Assembly (NCBI GenBank): GCA_023459215.1
Contig: JAEWVF010000105.1
Coordinates: 42,340-106,339, forward strand
Length of the DNA: 64,000 nucleotides
Origin: Chloroflexota bacterium
GTDB lineage: Bacteria > Chloroflexota > Anaerolineae > Anaerolineales > Villigracilaceae
Direction of reading: 5' to 3'
Positions 8,558-15,688 of this stretch are shown in pieces. Both the position numbers and the translations under genes were made by a program. Positions within the stretch are counted from its first letter, which is position 1, and each line of letters starts with the position of its first letter. The notes beneath the pieces are model-generated. The model saw only the letters and a list, made by a program, of their open reading frames with translations, had not been told where the DNA came from and did no database searches.

Positions 8558-9407
8558 AATTTCCGTTTCCCGCCAGGTGATTACCCAACTCGTGCTGGCG
8601 CTGACCGGACTGTTTGTGCTCCTGCCAATCTGGGGAGTTGTCCGCCTGGCTTTCGACGGCAGTCTCATTGGCCGCCCGACCGAGTTCCGCTGGCTGCCCA
8701 AAGTGTTTTCGCTGGAAGCCTTCCTCAAAGTCCTCGACCGGCCTTACCAATCGGTGGACTTTGAAATCCTGCTCAGGAATAGCATGACCGTTTCCCTGGG
8801 CGCGGCTGGCCTGGCCATCCTCCTGGGCATCAGCCTGGCCTATGCTTTTGCCCGCTTCCGTTTTCCGGGACGCAATGCCGGGCTTTTCCTGCTCCTGCTG
8901 ACCGCCATCCTGCCGCCGGTGGCGTTTATGGCCCCGCTCTACATCCTGTTGAGCATCTTGAAAATCCGTACCACGCTCATGGCGCTGGTAATTGTCTATG
9001 CTGTTTTTGGCATGCCGTTTTGCATCTGGAATATGCGCTCGGCCTTCCAGGCCATTCCCAAGGAAGTCGAAGAAGCCGCTTTTCTCGATGGCGCCAGCGA
9101 CCTGAAAACCTTCTTTTTCATTACCCTGCCGCTGGCCCTGCCCTCTATCGCCGTGGCCGGGCTGGTTGCCTTCCTGACCGGCTATTCCGAGTTTGCCCTG
9201 GGTTGGATGTTCGTTGAGAAAGCCGATACGGTCACGCTTTCGATGGCGATTTATGCCATTGTCCAGAACCAGTTCCAGGGCGGCGCGCAGCCGTGGAGCT
9301 ATCTTGGCTCGCTGGCCTTGATTATCGCCGCGCCGGTTGTAGTGGTGTTCATCGTTTTGCAGCGCACCCTGCTCGACCGCATGACTTTTGGGAGCGCTGG
9401 TGATTAG
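8550..9407 (+). CDS. MalG-type ABC sugar transporter permease
   Basis: 285 residues with six predicted helices, the usual size for the second permease of a CUT1 carbohydrate importer. The EAA motif is complete (EVEEAAFLDGASDLKTFFF). It overlaps the MalF-type half of the previous gene by 8 bp, so the two should form the membrane pore together. No solute-binding protein or MalK-type ATPase is near; they must be elsewhere or shared. The substrate cannot be read from the sequence. Confidence 0.9.
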   Translation: MRKISVSRQVITQLVLALTGLFVLLPIWGVVRLAFDGSLIGRPTEFRWLPKVFSLEAFLKVLDRPYQSVDFEILLRNSMTVSLGAAGLAILLGISLAYAFARFRFPGRNAGLFLLLLTAILPPVAFMAPLYILLSILKIRTTLMALVIVYAVFGMPFCIWNMRSAFQAIPKEVEEAAFLDGASDLKTFFFITLPLALPSIAVAGLVAFLTGYSEFALGWMFVEKADTVTLSMAIYAIVQNQFQGGAQPWSYLGSLALIIAAPVVVVFIVLQRTLLDRMTFGSAGD

Positions 9408-10209
9408 TCAATGGTCGCAGACCCTTGAGATGCAGGTGCTGCTGGCGCACGTCACTGGCAGGAACCGCGCCTGGGTCCTGGCCCACCCCGAGGCGGCTTT
9501 GAGCGCTGAACAGGAGCAAAAATTCCTGGCGCTCAAAACCCGTTACGAAGCCGGTGAACCGTTGCCTTACCTGCTTGGCCACTGGGAATTTTACGGGCTG
9601 GATTTTCAGGTCACGCCCGATGTGCTCATTCCGCGCCCCGAGACGGAACTGCTCATCGAAACTGCCCTGGCCTGGGTGCGGGAGCGTTCTCCCCGTGGGG
9701 CTGGACTCCGTTTTATCGACATTGGCACAGGCTCAGGCATCATCCCCGTTACCCTGGCAACCCTGCTGCCGGAGGCCGAAATCAGCGCCACAGACCTTTC
9801 TCCGGCGGCCCTGGCGGTTGCCCGTTTAAACGCCGAACGCCACGCGGTAGCGGAGCGGATCGCCTTTTATGAAGCGGATTTGTTTCCATTCAACCTTCAA
9901 CCTTTGACCTTCGACCTGATTCTCTCCAACCCGCCCTATATCCCAACTGAAACCTTGCGTGAGTTGCCGATCTATGGCCGCGAACCCAGCCTGGCCCTTG
10001 ACGGCGGCCGGGACGGGCTGGACATCATCCGGCGTTTGCTCGCCGAATCGCAGGGGCGGCTGGCTGCGGGGGGCGCACTCCTGGTCGAAATCGAATATCG
10101 CCAGGGGCCGCCTGTGCGCGAAATCGCGCGGGAGCACTTCCCGGGCGCGGAAATCCAAATCCTGCCTGACCTGGCCGGCCTCGACCGTTTGCTTTCAGTT
10201 GTTACTTAA
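9400..10209 (+). CDS. prmC: Peptide chain release factor N5-glutamine methyltransferase
   Basis: 269 residues. PrmC (HemK) methylates the GGQ glutamine of release factors with S-adenosylmethionine. Motif I is FIDIGTGSGIIPVTLA, the catalytic NPPY is present (LILSNPPYIP), and the short helical N-terminal release-factor-binding domain ends in the typical LIPRPETELLIE. GTG at 9400 is preferred: GGGAG lies 5 nt upstream and it overlaps the end of the permease gene. A TTG at 9388 is the alternative. The substrate, RF1, is encoded upstream at 4068. Confidence 0.94.
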   Translation: MISQWSQTLEMQVLLAHVTGRNRAWVLAHPEAALSAEQEQKFLALKTRYEAGEPLPYLLGHWEFYGLDFQVTPDVLIPRPETELLIETALAWVRERSPRGAGLRFIDIGTGSGIIPVTLATLLPEAEISATDLSPAALAVARLNAERHAVAERIAFYEADLFPFNLQPLTFDLILSNPPYIPTETLRELPIYGREPSLALDGGRDGLDIIRRLLAESQGRLAAGGALLVEIEYRQGPPVREIAREHFPGAEIQILPDLAGLDRLLSVVT

Positions 10210-10215
10210 TTGCTA

Positions 10216-10245
10216 TGGACATTTAGGATAAAAAAAGAGTATAAA
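10216..10245 (+). promoter_or_regulatory. tsaC promoter, probably leaderless
   Basis: TGGACA (10216-10221), an 18-bp spacer and TATAAA (10240-10245). The ATG of tsaC follows 7 nt after the -10 box with no Shine-Dalgarno. Confidence 0.65.
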
Positions 10246-10252
10246 TGATTTG

Positions 10253-10870
10253 ATGAAAACGAAAATTCTATCAATCAACGATCCCACTGCGCTCGCGCTG
10301 GCCATCGACATCCTGACAGATGGCGGGCTGGTTGCCTTTCCGACCGACACGGTTTATGGCGTCGGCGCTTTGGCGTTCAACGAGAATGCTGTGGCGAGCA
10401 TTTACCAGGTCAAGGGGCGCGGCGACGACAAAGCCATCCCGATTTTGATTGGCGATTTTGAACAACTGGAGCGGGTTGCGCTGGGAGTTAACAGCATGTG
10501 CCAGAAACTGGCGCGGCGCTTTTGGCCCGGCCCGTTGACGGTGGTTGTGCCGCGCAACCCGAGCATCCCCGATGCGGTCACGCCCTACCCCACGGTTGGG
10601 GTGCGCATCCCCGATTTTGGCCCTACCCGTGAGCTTTTGCGCCTGACCGGCCCGTTGGCGGTATCTTCGGCCAATCTCTCCGGCCAGTCCAGCCCTTCGA
10701 CGGCGCGCGGCGTGGAGGCCCAGTTGGGTGGGCGCATCCCCCTGATTTTGGATGGCGGCGTAACCCCGGGCGGAACTCCCTCGACTGTGGTGGATTGCAC
10801 CCAGGGTAGCCCGCAGGTTTTGCGTGAAGGCCCGATCACCCTCGAACAGATTTTGAACGCGCTCAGCTAA
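10253..10870 (+). CDS. tsaC: L-threonylcarbamoyladenylate synthase (Sua5/YciO/YrdC family)
   Basis: 205 residues, a single YrdC-like domain. The enzyme makes threonylcarbamoyl-AMP from threonine, bicarbonate and ATP, the first step of t6A modification of ANN-decoding tRNAs. Signatures are GGLVAFPTDTVYGVGA, the basic patch IYQVKGRGDDKAIP, and SSANLSGQ. It lacks the C-terminal Sua5 domain, so it is the short TsaC/YrdC form. The ATG at 10253 lies 7 nt after a -10 box. The stop codon sits inside the loop of the terminator hairpin. Confidence 0.92.
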   Translation: MKTKILSINDPTALALAIDILTDGGLVAFPTDTVYGVGALAFNENAVASIYQVKGRGDDKAIPILIGDFEQLERVALGVNSMCQKLARRFWPGPLTVVVPRNPSIPDAVTPYPTVGVRIPDFGPTRELLRLTGPLAVSSANLSGQSSPSTARGVEAQLGGRIPLILDGGVTPGGTPSTVVDCTQGSPQVLREGPITLEQILNALS

Positions 10871-10884
10871 CTGGGCGCGTTTTC
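10857..10884 (+). terminator. Terminator overlapping the tsaC stop codon
   Basis: ACGCGCTCAG pairs with CTGGGCGCGT (10 bp, one G-U) around a CTAA loop whose TAA is the tsaC stop codon; TTTTCT follows. Confidence 0.8.
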
Positions 10885-10956
10885 TAATCCTTTTCTTAAC
10901 CTTTGTTCAGGTTTTGTTTAACTTCATCCGTAAAATAAGAAGTGCATTCTCCTCGT

Positions 10957-11015
10957 GTCGGGATGAAACCCGACAACAAACCCCGTAGGACCTGGGCCGG
11001 TCTCAACGGGGTTTG
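10957..11015. terminator. Two hairpins between convergent genes, probable terminators
   Basis: GTCGGG/CCCGAC (10957-10974) is followed by CAAACCCCGT/ACGGGGTTTG (10977-11015, ~19-nt loop). Plus-strand T's (GGTTTTAATT) follow the second stem. They lie between the convergent tsaC and alpha/beta hydrolase genes and could act in both directions. Confidence 0.55.
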
Positions 11016-11019
11016 GGTT

Positions 11020-11901
11020 TTAATTCGGGCGAGTAGGCGGCCCGCCGAAGAAGGCCAACAGCCGCTGACTGACCGCTTCAGCTTCATCGTGCTGTACCCA
11101 GTGGGTGGCATTTTCGAAGAAAACCAATTCCCCGTTTTGGCATCGTTTCAGACTGTCCTGCGCCATTCCGGCGCTCAGGGCAACATCTCGTTTGCCCCAC
11201 AGGATTAAAACCGGCATCTTCAGCCGGGAGCGGCCTTCCGTCCGTGTTTGCGTGCGCAGCATGGCGCGGTACCAGTTGATCATCCCGGTCAGTCCGCCTG
11301 AATTGGTGTAGGCTTTGCGGTATTCGGCCAGGTCTTCGGCGCTGAAGGTGCCGGGGTTGCCGCTGGCTTTGAGCATGGTCAGCACCCCGGCGAAATTGTT
11401 CAGCTTCATCAGCCAGTCTGCCAGGCCGGGGATTTGGAAAAAGGCGATATACCAGCTTTTTAGCATTTGGCGCGGCGATTTTCTCAGGGTGCTCACCATC
11501 ACTGCCGGGTGCGGCACGTTGAGAATGGCCAGCTTCTCAACTCGTTCCGGGTGCAAGCTGGCGACTGTCCAGGCGACGGCTGCGCCCCAGTCGTGGCCGG
11601 CCAGCAGAACCTTTTCGATGCTGAAATGGTCGAGGATGGCGATAACGTCCCGGCTGAGATGTTCGAGTGTGTAGGTGCTTATTGCGCGCGGTGCGCTCGA
11701 AAGGTTGTAGCCGCGCTGGTCAGGGATGATCACCCGGTAGCCTTTTCCGGCCAGCGCCAGGGCTTGTTTGCGCCAGCCATACCAGAATTCCGGGAATCCG
11801 TGCAACAAAAGGGCGGGTTTACCGTCTGCTGGCCCGACTATGACCAGGTGCAGGCGGATTTGTTCGTCGATTTGCAGGTAGGTGTGCTCGTAAGCGGGCA
11901 T
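11020..11901 (-). CDS. Alpha/beta hydrolase, epoxide hydrolase-like
   Basis: 293 residues. The oxyanion region HGFPEFWYGWR, the PDQRGY strand, and the nucleophile elbow GHDWGAAVAW with Asp as nucleophile are the hallmarks of the epoxide hydrolase/haloalkane dehalogenase branch. The catalytic His is in ENATHWVQHDE near the C-terminus. The HGFPEFW signature favours epoxide hydrolase over dehalogenase; the substrate is unknown. It is the last gene of a four-gene minus-strand run and starts 3 nt after the histidine phosphatase stop. Confidence 0.88.
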   Translation of the reverse strand: MPAYEHTYLQIDEQIRLHLVIVGPADGKPALLLHGFPEFWYGWRKQALALAGKGYRVIIPDQRGYNLSSAPRAISTYTLEHLSRDVIAILDHFSIEKVLLAGHDWGAAVAWTVASLHPERVEKLAILNVPHPAVMVSTLRKSPRQMLKSWYIAFFQIPGLADWLMKLNNFAGVLTMLKASGNPGTFSAEDLAEYRKAYTNSGGLTGMINWYRAMLRTQTRTEGRSRLKMPVLILWGKRDVALSAGMAQDSLKRCQNGELVFFENATHWVQHDEAEAVSQRLLAFFGGPPTRPN

Positions 11902-11904
11902 GGT

Positions 11905-12513
11905 TTATCCTTCAAAAATGTGGCGGCCCCATCTCAGGCATAGCCAACGGCCGGAGCGATATTCGGCTTCGATCAGGTCAGTGTGACCCGGGATGTTTTG
12001 GCGGGCAAAGGAGAAGTCGATATTTTCCAGTAATTCGGGCAGGCCAAAAACCAGCGTACCGCCGTGGCTGACACACAGGATCTGACTTTGGTGATGTTCA
12101 ACTAGTTGATCGAGAAATCTGCGCATCCGTGCCTGAATCTCGGCAAAGCTTTCGCCGCCGGGTGGGCATTCGTTGTGGCGCTGGCCGTTGAACCAATCCT
12201 GTACAAATTGCTGGTGGATTTGCCAGGCTTGCTCGTCTCCGCGACCTTCCAGGCTGCCGCAATCGTATTCGCGCAGGGCTGCTTCAATTGCGAGCGGCAG
12301 ATTCAGCGCCTCGGCCAGGATTTGCCCGGTTTCGACGGCGCGGGGCACCGGGCTGGCGTAAATGCGCTCGAAATGGGTCTGGTTCAGTTGCCGTGACAAA
12401 TCCAGCGCCTGTTGCCGTCCCAACTCGGTCAGGGGATGCGGCAGGTCGCGGTTCGAGATGATGTGCAGGGTATTGGCCAGGCTTTGCCCGTGCCGGGTGA
12501 AGGTGATTTTCAT
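11905..12513 (-). CDS. Histidine phosphatase family protein (phosphoglycerate mutase-like)
   Basis: 202 residues. The phosphohistidine motif is at the very start (MKITFTRHGQSLANT); the second catalytic His is in LCVSHGGTLVFGL, with the acid in ALREYDCGSLEGRGD. This family includes metabolite phosphatases and cofactor-dependent mutases; the compact size and EYDCGSLEGR favour a phosphatase. The ATG at 12513 is chosen because the fold begins there, one base from the upstream stop. Substrate unknown. Confidence 0.88.
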   Translation of the reverse strand: MKITFTRHGQSLANTLHIISNRDLPHPLTELGRQQALDLSRQLNQTHFERIYASPVPRAVETGQILAEALNLPLAIEAALREYDCGSLEGRGDEQAWQIHQQFVQDWFNGQRHNECPPGGESFAEIQARMRRFLDQLVEHHQSQILCVSHGGTLVFGLPELLENIDFSFARQNIPGHTDLIEAEYRSGRWLCLRWGRHIFEG

Positions 12514-12514
12514 G

Positions 12515-14059
12515 TCAGGGCTGTTCTGCAAAATAATCGGCCAGCAGGTCGGCGACATCAACCTGGTTGTGTTCGGCCAGCACTTCGAAGAAATCGGAGC
12601 TGGTGGCGCGTTTACCGCTCATTTGGGTGTAGTAATCTTTCAGGAAGGCCAGGAAGGCCTCGTCTCCCATGCGCTGGCGCAGGTTTTCAAGGAAGAGTGC
12701 GCCGCGGCGGTAAGTGGCGTTGGTGTAAGGGGTGAAACCGCCATAGCTGGCTACCGGATTATCGATTTTGCCTTCCGGGCTGTAGAATGTGACCCGGTAG
12801 CTCCACCACCAGTCAACCGCAGCCGGATAGTTGTCTTCGTAGAACAGGCGCTCGCAGTAGGTGGCCATGCTCTCATCCAGCCAGGGGTCGTTGGACTGGT
12901 CGTTGCCGACTGCGCCGAACCACCACATGTGACAGGTTTCGTGGGCGGCAATCATTACCAGGTAGTTGCGCTCGGTGTTGTCGTACAGGTTGTAGAAAGC
13001 GTTCGAGAGAAAGTACAGCCCATCGTATTCCATGCCATCGTTGAAGTCGCCCTGAACAACGGCCAGCGACTGATGGCGGTACGGCCCGAAGAGTTTTTCG
13101 TAGGTCGCGACGGCTTGCAGGGTGGCTTCAAGCGCGGCTTTGCCGCCGGCCTCGAAGACCGGGAAGTAATAGCTATCGACCTGGATGTTGTTGACTGTAG
13201 CGCTGGCAACCAGATATTCGCGACTCATCGACAGGGCGAAGGTCCGCCCGGAAGTCAGGCTGTAGGTGGTGGAATTGTCATCGGATTGGGTGACGGCCCC
13301 ACTGGAGGCGACTCGCGGCGCGCGGGAGGGGTTGCTGAAACTGAGCTTTACCTCGTAATCGGCCAGGTCGTAAACCAGGTGTTCGCCGTAGAACCAGGGA
13401 TCGCTCAGCACCCAGCCGTTCTCGTAGGGAACGATGAAGGGATACCAATCGACCAGGTTCAGTTGGTTGAAGGTGTAACCGAAAATATCGGGGCGGAAGG
13501 TGTTGGGGTCCGGGTTGGGATTGTGCGCCGGAAGATTTAGCGTGTAGTCAATCTGGATGATCAGCCCGGCTTCGGGCGGGAGCGATTCGGGCAGTTGGAC
13601 CGTTAGACGCTGACCGTCGAGGCGGTAATCGGGTTCGAGCAGGTTGTGGATGGTCAGCTTTTCGAGGCGGAAGGCGCCGGCCCACAGGTTGGGCACGACA
13701 GCCAGGACGATGTCATCGAGGGCTTGCCCGGTCTGGTTGATGTAATTGATGGTCTGCTTGACACTGACGGTTTTGGCGTCATAGTCGATGAGCGTATCCA
13801 GAAGATAGCGCGGGGCGATCCAGGTTTGGGATGCGGGCGTTGCGGAGGCGGTTGGCGCGGCGGTGGCGAGACTGTCCAGGGTGGGCAGGGGCGTAAGGGC
13901 CGCATCCGGTGGGTTTGTCGGCGAACCGGCTCCCAAGGGAGTCGGCGTCACACTTGGGGTGGCGGACGGGCCAGGGGTCACGGTGACAACGCCCGGGCCG
14001 GGCAGGCAGGCGGCGAGCAGGATTAATCCGGCAAGAAGGGGAAAGGTCAGTTTTTTCAT
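12515..14059 (-). CDS. M1-family metallopeptidase lipoprotein (copy A)
   Basis: 514 residues. A lipoprotein signal ends in the lipobox LLAAC (Cys18), then a Thr/Pro-rich stalk of ~60 residues tethers the enzyme outside the cell. The zinc site is HETCHMWWFGAVGND (HExxH), with the third ligand in DPWLDESMATYCE. The substrate-binding motif of M1 aminopeptidases appears as GDFNDGMEYDGLYFLS. The upstream beta-sandwich domain is present. The stop of copy B overlaps this start (ATGA), so the two paralogues are translated together. Confidence 0.88.
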   Translation of the reverse strand: MKKLTFPLLAGLILLAACLPGPGVVTVTPGPSATPSVTPTPLGAGSPTNPPDAALTPLPTLDSLATAAPTASATPASQTWIAPRYLLDTLIDYDAKTVSVKQTINYINQTGQALDDIVLAVVPNLWAGAFRLEKLTIHNLLEPDYRLDGQRLTVQLPESLPPEAGLIIQIDYTLNLPAHNPNPDPNTFRPDIFGYTFNQLNLVDWYPFIVPYENGWVLSDPWFYGEHLVYDLADYEVKLSFSNPSRAPRVASSGAVTQSDDNSTTYSLTSGRTFALSMSREYLVASATVNNIQVDSYYFPVFEAGGKAALEATLQAVATYEKLFGPYRHQSLAVVQGDFNDGMEYDGLYFLSNAFYNLYDNTERNYLVMIAAHETCHMWWFGAVGNDQSNDPWLDESMATYCERLFYEDNYPAAVDWWWSYRVTFYSPEGKIDNPVASYGGFTPYTNATYRRGALFLENLRQRMGDEAFLAFLKDYYTQMSGKRATSSDFFEVLAEHNQVDVADLLADYFAEQP

Positions 14060-15651
14060 CAGCGGTAATAGAAATAGGTGCGGATCAGGTCGTCGGCGTT
14101 GCTGGTGTGGTCGGCCAGGACAGTGAAGAAGGTGTCGGCGGTGGCGATGCGCCCCTGGTGGCGGGCGTAGTAATCGCGCAGGAAGGCGAAGAAGGCTTCG
14201 TCGCCCATCCGTTCGCGCAGGTCGTCGAGGAAGAGCGCGCCGCGCAGGTAAACGGCGTTAACGTAGGCGCGGAAGGAGCCGGTGTTGTAGATGCGTGTAT
14301 CGGCGTAGCCGCTTGGGCCGTAATAGCGAATGCGGACGTTGTACCACCAGTTGAGCAGGCTGGGATAGTTTTGTTCATAGAAGATGTGTTCGCTGTAGGT
14401 GCACAGGGCTTCGTCGAGCCAGGGTTCGAGGGCCTGGTCGTTCGAGACGCCGCCAAACCACCACTGGTGGGCGACTTCGTGAATGCCGATCATGACCAGA
14501 TCGTTGGCAGCCGTGCCATCGTATTTGGCGTAGAAACTGCTGGCCAGGAAGTACAACCCGTCCGATTCGAGGCCGTCGTTCAGGTCGGTTTCGACCACGG
14601 CCAGGCTGGTGTGTGGATAGGGGCCGTAGGTGTTGCTGTAGGTGCGCAGGGCGTTTTGGGTTTCGCTCAGGATGCGCTGGCCGGCGTTGTAATGTTCGGG
14701 GAAATAATAGGAGTTGACGGTGATGCCATCCTGTTCGCTGCTGGCAATCTCGAAATCGTGGCTGGCCGAGAAGGTGAAGGTGCGCGCGCCGCGGAAAACG
14801 TAGCGCTGCATTTCACCCTGCTGGATGGCCGCGGCGCTGGCGGCGACAATCGGCGGGTTGGCGTCGACGAAGGTCAGCCCGATGAAGAAATCGGCCAGCG
14901 GATAGGCGAAATTCTCGCCGTAAGACCAGGGTTCGCTCAAGACCCAGCCCTGGCCGGGGATGTACGGCGGCACAAACGGGAACCAGTCGATCAGGTTGGT
15001 CTGGCGGGCGGTGTAGCCGAAGTTTTGGAAGGTGCCGGAACTGTAAGGCAGGTTCAGGTTGTAGTTCAGCCCGATTTTCAGGCTTGCGCCGGGGGCCAGC
15101 GGGTTGGCCAGCGTCAGGGTCAGGGTTTGGCCGGAGAGGCTGTAGCCGTCGAAAGGCTGGCCATCGAGCGTCAGCGCATCGAGCAGGAAGGTCCCGCGCC
15201 ACAGGTTGGGATTGACCGCCAGCAGGAGGGTGTCGAGCGTTTGACCGCTGCGGTTGGGATAGATGATTTCCTGGGCAACGGTCAGGCTGCGCCCGGCGTA
15301 GTTCCACAGGGCGTTGATGTTGTAGGTGATGGTGTCGGGGGATGTGTGCGAGGTGTCAGGTGTCAGGTGCGGTGTGTCAGGCTCTTCGACTGCGCTCAGG
15401 GCAGGTGTTTCAGTTGGTGGAACTGGGGTCGCGGTTGGCGCTGGGGGTGGTGTGGTTGTTGGGGTTGGGCTGGGCGGGGCGGGCCAGGTCGGTTCGGGGG
15501 TGGCCTGGCCTGGCTGGAAAGGCGTCAGGGTGGGCAGGTTTTCGGCGGTGACGAAGTAGTAGGGCTGGGCGGCGCTCAGCGCAGGCGTGCAGGCCGAGAG
15601 CAGCGCGAGCAGCAGAGCTACAGCCCAACCGGGCAGGAATGACTTTCGCAT
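14059..15651 (-). CDS. M1-family metallopeptidase lipoprotein (copy B)
   Basis: 530 residues, a paralogue of copy A along the full length. Lipobox LLSAC, Thr/Pro stalk, zinc site HEVAHQWWFGGVSND and the Glu ligand in EPWLDEALCTYSE; substrate motif ETDLNDGLESDGLYFL, where the Met-Glu of the family is Leu-Glu. The stalk contains PALSAVEEP, encoded by a copy of a dispersed DNA repeat (15381-15405). ATG at 15651 is chosen because the signal peptide starts there and a minus-strand TATAAT lies 6 nt upstream, without a Shine-Dalgarno, so it is probably leaderless. Confidence 0.88.
   Translation of the reverse strand: MRKSFLPGWAVALLLALLSACTPALSAAQPYYFVTAENLPTLTPFQPGQATPEPTWPAPPSPTPTTTPPPAPTATPVPPTETPALSAVEEPDTPHLTPDTSHTSPDTITYNINALWNYAGRSLTVAQEIIYPNRSGQTLDTLLLAVNPNLWRGTFLLDALTLDGQPFDGYSLSGQTLTLTLANPLAPGASLKIGLNYNLNLPYSSGTFQNFGYTARQTNLIDWFPFVPPYIPGQGWVLSEPWSYGENFAYPLADFFIGLTFVDANPPIVAASAAAIQQGEMQRYVFRGARTFTFSASHDFEIASSEQDGITVNSYYFPEHYNAGQRILSETQNALRTYSNTYGPYPHTSLAVVETDLNDGLESDGLYFLASSFYAKYDGTAANDLVMIGIHEVAHQWWFGGVSNDQALEPWLDEALCTYSEHIFYEQNYPSLLNWWYNVRIRYYGPSGYADTRIYNTGSFRAYVNAVYLRGALFLDDLRERMGDEAFFAFLRDYYARHQGRIATADTFFTVLADHTSNADDLIRTYFYYR
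15381..15405. repeat. Copy of the CTTCGACT..GCTCAGG dispersed repeat, inside a lipoprotein gene
   Basis: GCTCTTCGACTGCGCTCAGG plus GCAGG. It lies in the stalk of the M1 lipoprotein and is read in frame. The same motif is in the mrfA gene and in two intergenic sites of this window. Confidence 0.75.
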
Positions 15652-15688
15652 TGGCTGATTATACTGAAAAGTCAGATACAATTTGCCT
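15652..15688. promoter_or_regulatory. 37-bp divergent promoter region, both transcripts probably leaderless
   Basis: The minus-strand TATAAT (15658-15663) ends 6 nt before the M1 lipoprotein ATG. The plus-strand TACAAT (15677-15682) ends 6 nt before the mrfA ATG. No Shine-Dalgarno fits on either side. -35 boxes are not clear, and each would fall within the other promoter. Confidence 0.65.

Noticed and set aside
12362..13540. 392-codon plus-strand frame
   Set aside because: Antisense to the M1 peptidase copy A.
14107..15642. 511-codon open frame on the plus strand
   Set aside because: It is antisense to the M1 lipoprotein gene, which has signal peptide, zinc motif and promoter; the frame is open only because of GC-rich codons.
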